A stretch of 64,000 nucleotides of DNA from Costus lasius (GCA_027563935.2 CM050449.1:59165949-59229948), one strand, 5' to 3'. Positions 48,654-58,726 are shown, counted from the stretch's first letter. Numbers and translations: made by a program. The notes: generated by a model from the letters alone, not told the origin.

Positions 48654-50362
48654 TGTTGGGGTATGCCCTTAAGGCTAATGTTTGAGGCCTATGGGAATGT
48701 ATTTGTATCATGTAATAAACTGTTATGTTTATAAAGGCATGGTTGTTATTCAGTTAGCTACATTGTCTGCTGCAATATATGTTCTTCTGAATAATGTCTC
48801 AAAGCTGTTCAGCTCGGCTGACATGCTATTATGTCCTTAGTCGATATATCTTGGTGAACATGAGACAGCCTTGATATGATTGAGACTAATATGTGTTCTA
48901 ATCTTATAGGATGCTTCGAGCATGGAATAAGATGTAGACTCATGGGTACATTGGATGTACTGGACAGACCCTACTAGGATGTTCAATTGTTTGTCACAAT
49001 GTGAATATTCCTTGATTAAGACAAGTGGCACATTTCCTCTGACTTGAGATCACTTGTGTTTTCTAAATGATGATTGTCATTGTTTTGAGGTAGTTCAATA
49101 TCATTTGAAACATAATGATTATAGACTATCTTGGATGGTGAGCTTGAGTCAGGTTAGAGCACTAGTGATAGACATAGGATTGCCGTCTCCTTGTTTAAGG
49201 AGTGTGATGTTCTAAAGGGGCCCCCTGGATGAGATGATTGAGAAAGTGTATGGCCATACCCAGGTGACAGTGTTCATCTGTTCTAAACATGCTCATCATA
49301 TTGGAGTTACGAGCTTGACAGGCTTGTCCAATAAGAACATCCAGTGGCAAAGGAAATATGTATGCTTTGTGATTTGATTCACACTTGTGCTGTTTTTGGG
49401 TGTAGTCTTGGAAGACTCATTTCTTTATATCGGGAGATAGTGATGTGTTGCTAGATACCCCTCACTGATCGTGATAATGAGAATTATCGTTACCGACGTT
49501 TAAAGGAAACCCTTAGGGTCGCACAATTTGATGATATGGCTTACTTAAGTCAGATCGTGTGGACTGAATTGTTTGGGTTCAGTTTAAAGGGAATTAGTCT
49601 CTGATTGTAAGTGAGATCTGGTCTGATCATGTTTGATTGATTAGGGCTTAAGATCGGTAAGCTTCGATCGAGAGAATAGATGCCAGATCGGTCAGATCAG
49701 GGGCATCGAGGAGATCGACGGTTAGATCGGGAACCTTAGGGTTTATTTAAGATCTAGACTAGATCATTGGCTTGATTGGTTCTTAAACCGAACCAAAGTG
49801 AACCGGCTCACTTGATGAGCGCATGGTTCAAGGGGAGAGGAGTTGGCGACAAGTTCACTTGGCGTGAACGTTGGGGTGAGGAGTGGTTACTATTTTTAGT
49901 AACCATGATCTCCACTTGGTGGGTGCTCTCGTCCGAATAGAGTATTCTCTATTTTTGCCACCTCAACTTACTTTTTCCTCTCGCCCATATTCCTCTCGAG
50001 ATTATTGTGTGAGTGTGGCGACGCTTGACGCTTGAGGAGGATTCGGCCAAGAAAGATTGACATCTCATTTTCCCTTCACTCGTCAAAGGACCTCTTGGAA
50101 CCTTGCTAGCACAAGGAGCACCAAGAGAGATAGCGACATCATCTTGTGTGTGACGACAAGGAGAAGATCTCGTTTGATCTTTGCTTCCAAGCCGCCATCT
50201 AGAAATGGCAATGGTATGGATCGAATCACCTCTTATGCATTCGGGTTTTCTTTAAGTTGATTATATAAGGTGCATGCGATTCTTAGAGACCCTATCCGCT
50301 GCTTGAAAAACTGAATATGCGCCATGCTGGGTTTCGCCCCCCTCTAGAAAGGGGTTCCAACA
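48654..50362 (+). repeat. Ang-5 5' LTR
   Basis: 1709 bp, tgttggggtatgccc to ggttccaaca. It contains the gtacat hairpin near 48946-48960 and the GNRA-loop hairpin gataat-gaga-attatc at 49473-49488. A TATA-like tatataagg at 50263-50271, about 100 bp before the LTR end, is a possible but unproven promoter element. Confidence 0.96.
49473..49488 (+). other. GNRA-tetraloop hairpin in the Ang-5 LTR
   Basis: Six-base stem gataat/attatc closed by the loop gaga. The same place reads gataac-gtga-gttatc in Ang-3 and Ang-4 and gatgac-gtaa-gttatc in Ang-2 and solo LTR a. The 3' LTR copy is at 56913-56928. Confidence 0.7.
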
Positions 50363-51301
50363 ACTGGTATCAGAGCGGTTTTCTATGCATCTTTGTATGA
50401 TTGCTTAAGCTTATGTGATCCATGTTTGCGTGTACAAGCTTAGATCTAGTTAACATGCGTTTTTTCTTTAAGTTTTTGTACATGCGAAACTTGAAGTATG
50501 TTATCATTGGCGCATGTTGTTCTTGGCGCATGCTTAGTGTTTTTCTTAAAAACCCTAATTAACATGCGCGACTCACTCTAGATCTAAGGCTCTACTATAA
50601 ACCCTTAAACGGGTTATTAGGGTTGAAGTCACCCCTAGTTTAGATCCAACAGTCTGATCAGACTATCTGACAGCCTGAATGGGTCGACCAGATAGCACCT
50701 TGGCGCAAGCCTATGGTGGCTATAGGTCGACTGCAGACAGGTGTGTAGCGAAGTCTGATTGAGACGATTAATGAACGCACCTGAGTTAGGCCCGGGGTCA
50801 CGCCCGCTTGCCAGACCTCAGTGTGGTCGTTCAGCCCTGACGCATGCATGGTTGACCTTATGGTCGACTCAAGTCAGTTAGGACTTGGTGCATGCAAGGG
50901 CAGTGGATCTGACTAGGTTGGATGAGTGGATCCCTAGTAATGGATCGTTGTAAGGTTGTAGGGCAAATAAGGAAAAATTAAAATTGATCCCAAGGGGTTT
51001 TCGAAAATTTTAATTTTTATGATGGATCACTTGATTGCTGATTGGATGCATGTGTTTGTCTATTTAGTCTTATGTGGGCTGCCCATGTTAAATCTGTGCT
51101 GTGCTGGGGCCTGCGTGCCTGGTTTTAAAAATTGTAAATTAATTATTGTGATCTACGCATCACATTGTTTTAATTTATAAAATGTAAGTGACCTGCGTGT
51201 CACTCTTGTCTAGATAGTTAAATTTGTAATTTAATTTGACAAGAGCACAGTGCACACTTGGCAGAGGCGCATGCAGCAAGTGGCTGGACCAGGTGGGAGG
51301 T

Positions 51302-51318
51302 CTAGGGTTCGACCCTAG
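51302..51318 (+). other. tRNA T-arm/B-box-like hairpin in the Ang-5 leader
   Basis: Stem ctagg/cctag (five Watson-Crick pairs) around loop gttcgac. It sits about 50 bp after a weak A-box-like tggcagaggc. It is not a full tRNA. Confidence 0.5.
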
Positions 51319-51658
51319 GACCTGGCGCATATTCCTGGTGGGCGCACCTGTGCTGCAGATGGCGCTTGGGCCCAGGTTTGGGCCAGATGAGCAGCAAAAG
51401 ACCCATGAAGAGCAAATGAAGACTTAAGTTAGGTTAAGGTCTTCTAGGGCTATGGGCTTTTACCACATAAGATACATGCTTTCTTTTATTGTATAATATT
51501 AGAATTGCATGTTTAAGTTTATCTTCTGCTATCACCATAGGAATTGCATGATAGTGAAGAAGATAAAAGACCGTTAAAATCCAACGCTAAAATATCAAGC
51601 TCGTAAGCCTTCTGACGCGAAACCTCACTGTTCTGATTATCGTTGGAGCCGTGTTGTA

Positions 51659-51880
51659 CCCACTCAGTGGGCACGTCCATCTATCTTCAGACGGTGCGGG
51701 ATTACACCTGCGTGTTACAGAGTAGGGATTTATCCCTTCTCGTTGCTCAGCATAGCACGTGGTGGTCCAGGGAGTAGGTCGGGTCAGCTTGACCATGTAG
51801 GCTACATATGTGGCGCATATGGTAGCACATGGAGGCAGCCATCTGTGGGGTCAGAGATTGTGTTGTACCAACTCAGTTGG
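51659..51880 (+). other. Twin leader hairpins of Ang-5
   Basis: Hairpin 1 (51659-51671) is cccac-tca-gtggg. Hairpin 2 (51868-51880) is ccaac-tca-gttgg. Both lie in the same context (gtgttgta before, cac after) and differ by one compensatory base pair. Both occur in Ang-2, Ang-3 and Ang-4. Candidate packaging or dimerisation elements. Confidence 0.65.
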
Positions 51881-52191
51881 CACAGTCTGCTGGATTGCCC
51901 AGATGAAGGGGAATCGCACGGGTTGGCGATCGGCAGGGACTGCCTACCAGAAACTAGTGCTTGTACTCTCTGTGCATCTTATCTCGCCTGAGCGGGACGC
52001 GGAGACCAAGTATGAAATCTGGATCCCATCTCACTAAAAGAGTTCTACTCTTTCGGGCTGTTTTGCTGGATTTTTCACGCCTGATAAAATAGTGAGAAAA
52101 AGAATCTTTCTTAAGTCCTGATTGATTCTTATACATTGATACTGACCTTGCTGTTCTTGCATTGTTGTAGATACCTGCAGCAACGAACACC

Positions 52192-55100
52192 ATGAACTTC
52201 AATGTGCGATCCCTACTGGAAAGGGAGAAGTTTGCTGGGCCGAACTTCTCTGACTGGTTTGGACACCTTAAGATCATTCTTAAGGCAGAGAGGAAACTGT
52301 ATGTCCTCGAGACGGCGATACCGCCGCAGCCCGCTCCGAACGCCGCAAGGGCGGTTCGGGAAGCCTATGAAAAGCACGTCAATGATAGCATTGATGTCGC
52401 TTGCCTGATGCTAGCGTCTATGACGCCACCGCTGCAGCGTCAGCATGAGGATATGTCAGCTATACAGATTATAGCAAACCTCAAGATGTTGTATGCTGCA
52501 CAGGCGAGGACTGAACGCTATAATTTGACTAAGCTCTTCTTTCAGAGCAAACTGGCTGAAGGGAGCCCAGTGGGAGCGCACGTGCTCAAGATGATTGGGC
52601 ACAAGGAGGCTCTGGAGAAACTGGGGCACACCATCAACCAGGAGCTTGCTGTGGACATTATTCTGCAGTCTCTCCCGCCATCATTCGACGCGTTCATTAT
52701 TAATTTTAATATGAACAAAATCGATTGTACTCCGGCAGAGCTGCTGAATATGCTCTTGACCACTGAGGAGACTCTGAAGGGTAAGCCTTCGACCTCTGTC
52801 TTGATGGTTCCTTCAAGGAACAAGAAGAAGGGGAAGAAGGGAAAGGCCCCGGTCAAGAATTACAGCAAGGCTCTGAAGCAGAAGGTGAAGCGGTCCAAGG
52901 AATACAGGTGTTTCCACTGTGGCCAGCTGGGTCACTGGAAAAAGGACTGTAAAGCGCTCCAAGGAGATAAGAGGGGAAGCATCGCTTCTGGCTCAGGTAT
53001 ATTCGTGATTGAGGTCATGTTTTCTTCTTCTATATCATGGGTGTTGGACACTGCATGTGGAGTTCACATTTGTTCAAATGTACAGGAACTCAAGAGAAGA
53101 AGGCAGGTGGGACAGCATGAGGTGGACCTACGAGTTGGAAACAGGGCACGGGTTGCTGCTGTTGCTGTAGGAGACTACTTCATTCCTTTACCATCTGGCA
53201 TTGTATTGGAACTAGACAATTGTTATTTTGTTCCCAGTATAACTAAAAATATTATCTCCATTCCTGCTCTTGTCAGGAAGGGGTTTTCCTTTGAATGCAA
53301 TATTTCAAAGTGTATTTTGTCTTATGATAATATTGTTTATGCAACTGGTTCAATTAACAATGGGTTATTCATGTTGGACATGGAAAGTTCTATACAAAAT
53401 GTTGATATTAAGAAAGCCAAGTATGCTGATGACAGCACCTTGCTGTGGCATAGTCGTTTAGGCCATATAAACGAGAAACGCATTAAGCGGTTGCATGATC
53501 ATGGACTGCTGGGATCATTCTCCTATAAGGAGATTGATACATGCAAAGCTTGTTTGATGGGTAAAATGACGAAGTCACCTTTTCCTCACAAAGGTCAAAG
53601 GGCTTCAGGTTTACTTGACCTTATACACAGTGATGTGTGTGGGCCATTTAGTAAACATGCCAGAGGTGGCTATCAGTACTTCATTACCTTTACTGATGAT
53701 TTCAGTAGATACGGGTATGTCTATCTGATGAGACATAAAAGTGAATCTTTTGACAAGTTCAAAGAATTCAAGAATGAAGTACAAAATCAGCTAGGCCGAA
53801 ATATCAAGGCACTTCGCTCAGATCGAGGTGGTGAATACCTAAGTCATACGTTTACTGACTATCTAAAGGAGTGTGGGATTATCTCACAGCTCACTCCGCC
53901 AGGAACACCGCAATGGAATGGTGTGTCCGAGAGGAGAAATAGAACGCTACTTGATATGGTTCGTTCTATGATGAGTCAGGCTACTCTTCCATACTCCTTT
54001 TGGGGTTTTGCGCTGGAAACAGCTGCAAAGGTACTAAACCGAGTGCCATCCAAAGCAGTTTCTAAAACTCCATATGAGTTATGGTATGGGAAACAGCCAA
54101 GCTTGACATTTATCAGGATCTGGGGCTGCGAGGCTTATGTCAAAAAGCTCGCCTCTGGGAAACTAGAGAGCAGATCTGACAAATGTATCTTTGTCGGTTA
54201 CCCTAAGGAAACTAAGGGTTATTATTTCTACGATCCCAAAGAGAACAAGGTTTTTGTTGCTCGGACGGCCATATTTCTTGAGAAGGAGTTTCTTCTACAA
54301 GAGGCCAGTGGGAGAGAAATAAAACTGGATGAGAATCCAGAGGAAGGACAAAGTGATCAAGCACAGTTGGATGAGCCTGAGCCGGTAGAACAGGTTATTG
54401 AACAACCTGAGGCTCAAATATCACGGGAACCGCGAAGATCGGGTAGGATCCGTCGACAGCCTGAGCGCTATGACGGAGTCTACATCATTGACAATGATGA
54501 ACCCCTCACTTATGCGGATGCGGTCAGTGGACCGGAGTCAGCGAGATGGCTTGAGGCTATGCGCGCCGAGATGGACTCCATGTCAGATAACCAAGTCTGG
54601 GATTTGGTTGATCCGCCTTCGGGAGTTATCCCTATAGGCTGTAAATGGATCTTCAAGAAGAAGATTGACATGGATGGTAACGTGGTTACCTATAAAGGCA
54701 GGCTAGTTGCGAAAGGTTTCAAACAAATCTACGGGATAGATTATGATGAAACTTTCTCACCTGTAGCCATGTTTAAGTCTATTCGGATTCTTTTCGCGAT
54801 AGCTGCATATTATGATTATGAGATTTGGCAGATGGATGTGAAAACAGCTTTCCTTAATGGAAATCTGGATGAGGATGTGTATATGACACAACCTGAGGGT
54901 TTCACTAATCCATCAGATCGTCATAAGATATGCAAGTTAAAGAAGTCCATTTATGGACTTAAGCAAGCATCTAGAAGCTGGAATATTCGTTTTGATGAAT
55001 CAGTCACTGAATTTGGTTTCATCAAGAACGAGGATGACCCGTGTGTATATAAGAGGTTTAGTGGGAGCGTGATTACTTTCCTAGTCCTCTACGTCGATGA

Positions 55101-56073
55101 CATCTTGATCATTGGAAATGACATTCCTGAAATGCATGCTGTTAAAGCATGGCTGAGGAAGTGTTTCCAGATGAAAGATCTAGGAGAAGCAGCCTATGTG
55201 TTAGGTGTGAAGATCTACAGGGATAGATCTAAGAGGCTTCTCGGGCTGTGCCAGAGTACTTACATCGATAAGGTCCTAGAGAGATTTCATTTAGAGAATT
55301 CTAAACGTGGATATCTTCCAGTCAGACATGGTCTGAGTCTTTCGAAGAGTCAGTGTCCACAAACACAGACTGAGAAAGATGAAATGGACAATACGCCTTA
55401 TGCTTCGGCTATTGGTTCCATTATGTATGCGATGTTGTGTACTCGCCCAGACGTCGCTTACGGGTTAAGCGTAACCAGTCGTTTCCAAAGTAATCCAGGT
55501 ATGGCGCACTGGATTGCAGTCAAGAACATTTTAAAATATCTGCGGAGGACCAAAGATATGTTCTTGATATATGGTGGTCAGGAAGAACTCAGTATTGAAG
55601 GATATACTGACGCTTCGTTCCAGTCGGACCAGGATGATTTCCGATCGCAATCAGGCTATGTTTTTAGCTTGAATGGAGGTGCAGTGGTGTGGAAGAGTTT
55701 CAAACAGTCAACTGTTGCTGATTCCACAACAGAAGCCGAGTATGTTGCAGCCTCGGAAGCATCCAAGGAGGCAGTCTGGATTCGTAAGTTCGTGAGAGAA
55801 CTTGGTGTTGTTCCTTCGAGTGTCGATCCTTTGGTTATCTTCTGTGATAACACTGGAGCAATCGCACAAGCAAAGGAACCACGGTCGCACCAGAAGTCCA
55901 AGCACATACTGAGACGGTTTCACTTGATCAGGGAGATCATAGATCGTGGCGAGATCAAAATCTGCAAGGTTCATACAGATGACAATCTGGTAGACCCGCT
56001 TACCAAGCCTCTGGCGCAGCAGAAGCATGAGAAGCACTGTAATAATATGGGTTTGAGATTTCTCAACCATTAG
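52192..56073 (+). CDS. Ang-5 Gag-Pol polyprotein (copia: Gag-PR-IN-RT-RNaseH), intact
   Basis: 1293 codons from ATG 52192 to TAG 56071-56073. Gag covers about residues 5-235, with a basic Lys/Gly stretch before the CCHC knuckle at 240-253. The protease active site is WVLDTACG with Asp286; the usual Gly after D-T is Ala in every copy here. The pre-integrase finger (HxxxH...CxxC) precedes the integrase core with Asp481, Asp544 and Glu580 (35 residues between the last two). RT has Asp882 (DVKTAF block) and YVDD at 967-970. RNase H starts with Asp1140 and includes the EAEYVAAS and DNTGAI motifs. Protease would process the polyprotein in virus-like particles, RT and RNase H make the DNA copy, and integrase inserts it with a 5-bp duplication. 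Homology to BARE/Angela Gag supports the lineage. Confidence 0.95.
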   Translation: MNFNVRSLLEREKFAGPNFSDWFGHLKIILKAERKLYVLETAIPPQPAPNAARAVREAYEKHVNDSIDVACLMLASMTPPLQRQHEDMSAIQIIANLKMLYAAQARTERYNLTKLFFQSKLAEGSPVGAHVLKMIGHKEALEKLGHTINQELAVDIILQSLPPSFDAFIINFNMNKIDCTPAELLNMLLTTEETLKGKPSTSVLMVPSRNKKKGKKGKAPVKNYSKALKQKVKRSKEYRCFHCGQLGHWKKDCKALQGDKRGSIASGSGIFVIEVMFSSSISWVLDTACGVHICSNVQELKRRRQVGQHEVDLRVGNRARVAAVAVGDYFIPLPSGIVLELDNCYFVPSITKNIISIPALVRKGFSFECNISKCILSYDNIVYATGSINNGLFMLDMESSIQNVDIKKAKYADDSTLLWHSRLGHINEKRIKRLHDHGLLGSFSYKEIDTCKACLMGKMTKSPFPHKGQRASGLLDLIHSDVCGPFSKHARGGYQYFITFTDDFSRYGYVYLMRHKSESFDKFKEFKNEVQNQLGRNIKALRSDRGGEYLSHTFTDYLKECGIISQLTPPGTPQWNGVSERRNRTLLDMVRSMMSQATLPYSFWGFALETAAKVLNRVPSKAVSKTPYELWYGKQPSLTFIRIWGCEAYVKKLASGKLESRSDKCIFVGYPKETKGYYFYDPKENKVFVARTAIFLEKEFLLQEASGREIKLDENPEEGQSDQAQLDEPEPVEQVIEQPEAQISREPRRSGRIRRQPERYDGVYIIDNDEPLTYADAVSGPESARWLEAMRAEMDSMSDNQVWDLVDPPSGVIPIGCKWIFKKKIDMDGNVVTYKGRLVAKGFKQIYGIDYDETFSPVAMFKSIRILFAIAAYYDYEIWQMDVKTAFLNGNLDEDVYMTQPEGFTNPSDRHKICKLKKSIYGLKQASRSWNIRFDESVTEFGFIKNEDDPCVYKRFSGSVITFLVLYVDDILIIGNDIPEMHAVKAWLRKCFQMKDLGEAAYVLGVKIYRDRSKRLLGLCQSTYIDKVLERFHLENSKRGYLPVRHGLSLSKSQCPQTQTEKDEMDNTPYASAIGSIMYAMLCTRPDVAYGLSVTSRFQSNPGMAHWIAVKNILKYLRRTKDMFLIYGGQEELSIEGYTDASFQSDQDDFRSQSGYVFSLNGGAVVWKSFKQSTVADSTTEAEYVAASEASKEAVWIRKFVRELGVVPSSVDPLVIFCDNTGAIAQAKEPRSHQKSKHILRRFHLIREIIDRGEIKICKVHTDDNLVDPLTKPLAQQKHEKHCNNMGLRFLNH

Positions 56074-56076
56074 ATT

Positions 56077-56093
56077 AAGTGCAAGTGGGAGAT
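56077..56093 (+). other. Ang-5 polypurine tract
   Basis: 'aagtgcaagtgggagat' between the stop codon and the 3' LTR. Confidence 0.88.
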
Positions 56094-57802
56094 TGTTGGG
56101 GTATGCCCTTAAGGCTAATGTTTGAGGCCTATGGGAATGTATTTGTATCATGTAATAAACTGTTATGTTTATAAAGGCATGGTTGTTATTCAGTTAGCTA
56201 CATTGTCTGCTGCAATATATGTTCTTCTGAATAATGTCTCAAAGCTGTTCAGCTCGGCTGACATGCTATTATGTCCTTAGTCGATATATCTTGGTGAACA
56301 TGAGACAGCCTTGATATGATTGAGACTAATATGTGTTCTAATCTTATAGGATGCTTCGAGCATGGAATAAGATGTAGACTCATGGGTACATTGGATGTAC
56401 TGGACAGACCCTACTAGGATGTTCAATTGTTTGTCACAATGTGAATATTCCTTGATTAAGACAAGTGGCACATTTCCTCTGACTTGAGATCACTTGTGTT
56501 TTCTAAATGATGATTGTCATTGTTTTGAGGTAGTTCAATATCATTTGAAACATAATGATTATAGACTATCTTGGATGGTGAGCTTGAGTCAGGTTAGAGC
56601 ACTAGTGATAGACATAGGATTGCCGTCTCCTTGTTTAAGGAGTGTGATGTTCTAAAGGGGCCCCCTGGATGAGATGATTGAGAAAGTGTATGGCCATACC
56701 CAGGTGACAATGTTCATCTGTTCTAATCATGCTCATCATATTGGAGTTACGAGCTTGACAGGCTTGTCCAATAAGAACATCCAGTGGCAAAGGAAATATG
56801 TATGCTTTGTGATTTGATTCACACTTGTGCTGTTTTTGGGTGTAGTCTTGGAAGACTCATTTCTTTATATCGGGAGATAGTGATGTGTTGCTAGATACCC
56901 CTCACTGATCGTGATAATGAGAATTATCGTTACCGACGTTTAAAGGAAACCCTTAGGGTCGCACAATTTGATGATATGGCTTACTTAAGTCAGATCGTGT
57001 GGACTGAATTGTTTGGGTTCAGTTTAAAGGGAATTAGTCTCTGATTGTAAGTGAGATCTGGTCTGATCATGTTTGATTGATTAGGGCTTAAGATCGGTAA
57101 GCTTCGATCGAGAGAATAGATGCCAGATCGGTCAGATCAGGGGCATCGAGGAGATCGACGGTTAGATCGGGAACCTTAGGGTTTATTTAAGATCTAGACT
57201 AGATCATTGGCTTGATTGGTTCTTAAACCGAACCAAAGTGAACCGGCTCACTTGATGAGCGCATGGTTCAAGGGGAGAGGAGTTGGCGACAAGTTCACTT
57301 GGCGTGAACGTTGGGGTGAGGAGTGGTTACTATTTTTAGTAACCATGATCTCCACTTGGTGGGTGCTCTCGTCCGAATAGAGTATTCTCTATTTTCGCCA
57401 CCTCAACTTACTTTTTCCTCTCGCCCATATTCCTCTCGAGATTATTGTGTGAGTGTGGCGACGCTTGACGCTTGAGGAGGATTCGGCCAAGAAAGATTGA
57501 CATCTCATTTTCCCTTCACTCGTCAAAGGACCTCTTGGAACCTTGCTAGCACAAGGAGCACCAAGAGAGATAGCGACATCATCTTGTGTGTGACGACAAG
57601 GAGAAGATCTCGTTTGATCTTTGCTTCCAAGCCGCCATCTAGAAATGGCAATGGTATGGATCGAATCACCTCTTATGCATTCGGGTTTTCTTTAAGTTGA
57701 TTATATAAGGTGCATGCGATTCTTAGAGACCCTATCCGCTGCATGAAAAACTGAATATGCGCCATGCTGGGTTTCGCCCCCCTCTAGAAAGGGGTTCCAA
57801 CA
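56094..57802 (+). repeat. Ang-5 3' LTR
   Basis: 1709 bp. It differs from the 5' LTR only at the positions corresponding to 49270, 49287, one T/C near 49955 and one T/A near 50303. Followed by TSD ccaat. Confidence 0.96.
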
Positions 57803-58726
57803 CCAATGCCTTCACCTTCAATTTTAGAGCCTAACTCATGTCTTGAAGATACCACTGAACCTGAACAAATAAGTCATGAGGAGCCAAACCATGAGGTAGA
57901 ACCAATTTTAGGGCCCATACCCACAGGTCCTCAACTTGAGTCTAGCAATCCAGCTCAAGAACCCATAGTTGACTTGTCTGAGAGTCAAGCTACCCTTGAG
58001 TTGCCCATAGAGACCACTGTAGACTTGTCTCAACCTAAGTGTCCAATAGAGCCATTTCCTTCAATTTTAGGGCCTATACCCACAGGTTCTCAACTTGACC
58101 TTAGCACTACCTCCAGCAAACCTAAAGATGACTTGCCTAAAAATCCAGTTGAACCCAAACCCATAGGTCTTCTTGAACCTCACATGGAACCTAAGTTAGA
58201 TCATTTTGAGCTTGACCTAGATCCTAATCCTCAACCTTTAGGTCAACCCCTAGACTTAGAAAATCTCTACCAGGACCCTATGATGCTTGAATCTTGTCTT
58301 TTAGGTCCTTCTACTCACACTATTAAGCCACCATTAGGATCAAAAGAACATAATAAACCCAAACATGATTTGCTCTTTACACTTAATGATGTTGAGCACG
58401 TTGATTTCATCATTCCTTGTTCTTTTATAAGTCCTATGATTTTCTATGACAAACTTATTAATGAGTATGGCCGAGAAAGGGAATTCAATGCAGGTACCCT
58501 TGATATGCAGCTTGGACCGTGGACGAGCAACAAGACAATATGCTATGATGCTGACAACAATTTGAAGATTCAAATCCTGGAGGAACAATTAGCTCTTGCC
58601 TCTCCAAAATTTCTCCATCGCCACAAGAACAATTCTTCGGGGAAGAATTTTTTTCACCCGGGGAGAAATGATGGGGGCAGGGACCACAGGCCAAGAAGGC
58701 ACAAGTGGAGTTTAAGAGTACCCTAG
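57803..58726 (+). pseudogene. Gyp-3 ORF, second part: Pro/Glu-rich repetitive tail
   Basis: Continues the Gyp-3 frame after Ang-5 (the first five bases are the TSD copy). It is rich in Pro, Glu, Leu and Ser, with repeated modules: HEEPNHEVEP occurs here and as a near copy just before the insertion, and ILGPIPTG occurs twice. The C-terminus (ILEEQLALAS ... GKNFFHPGRND) looks like the tail of a gypsy polyprotein next to the polypurine tract, and the last ~19 codons read into the 3' LTR (stop at 58724-58726). No RT, RNase H or integrase is present. Function unknown. Confidence 0.7.
58660..58668 (+). other. Gyp-3 polypurine tract
   Basis: ggggagaaa directly before the LTR start tgatggggg. Confidence 0.8.

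Larger units (their letters stand above)
50363..52191 (+). other. Ang-5 leader (untranslated)
   Basis: 1829 bp from primer site TGGTATCAGAGC (50365-50376) to the gag ATG. It holds the T-arm-like hairpin (51302-51318), twin hairpins at 51659-51671 and 51868-51880, and a splice-acceptor-like 'cattgttgtag' just upstream of gag (about 52160-52170). Splicing of a subgenomic gag RNA is known for BARE-type elements, so the acceptor-like site may matter; this is inference. Confidence 0.8.
48654..57802 (+). mobile_element. Ang-5: complete, apparently intact Ty1/copia retrotransposon (Angela-like)
   Basis: 9149 bp with 1709-bp LTRs, primer site at 50365-50376, polypurine tract at 56077-56093 and perfect TSD ccaat (48649-48653 and 57803-57807). 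Line-by-line comparison of the two LTRs shows four substitutions (0.23 percent) and no indels. The 1293-codon polyprotein is uninterrupted. This is the only copy in the window with all parts for autonomous retrotransposition visible. It is inserted in the Gyp-3 ORF. Confidence 0.97.
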
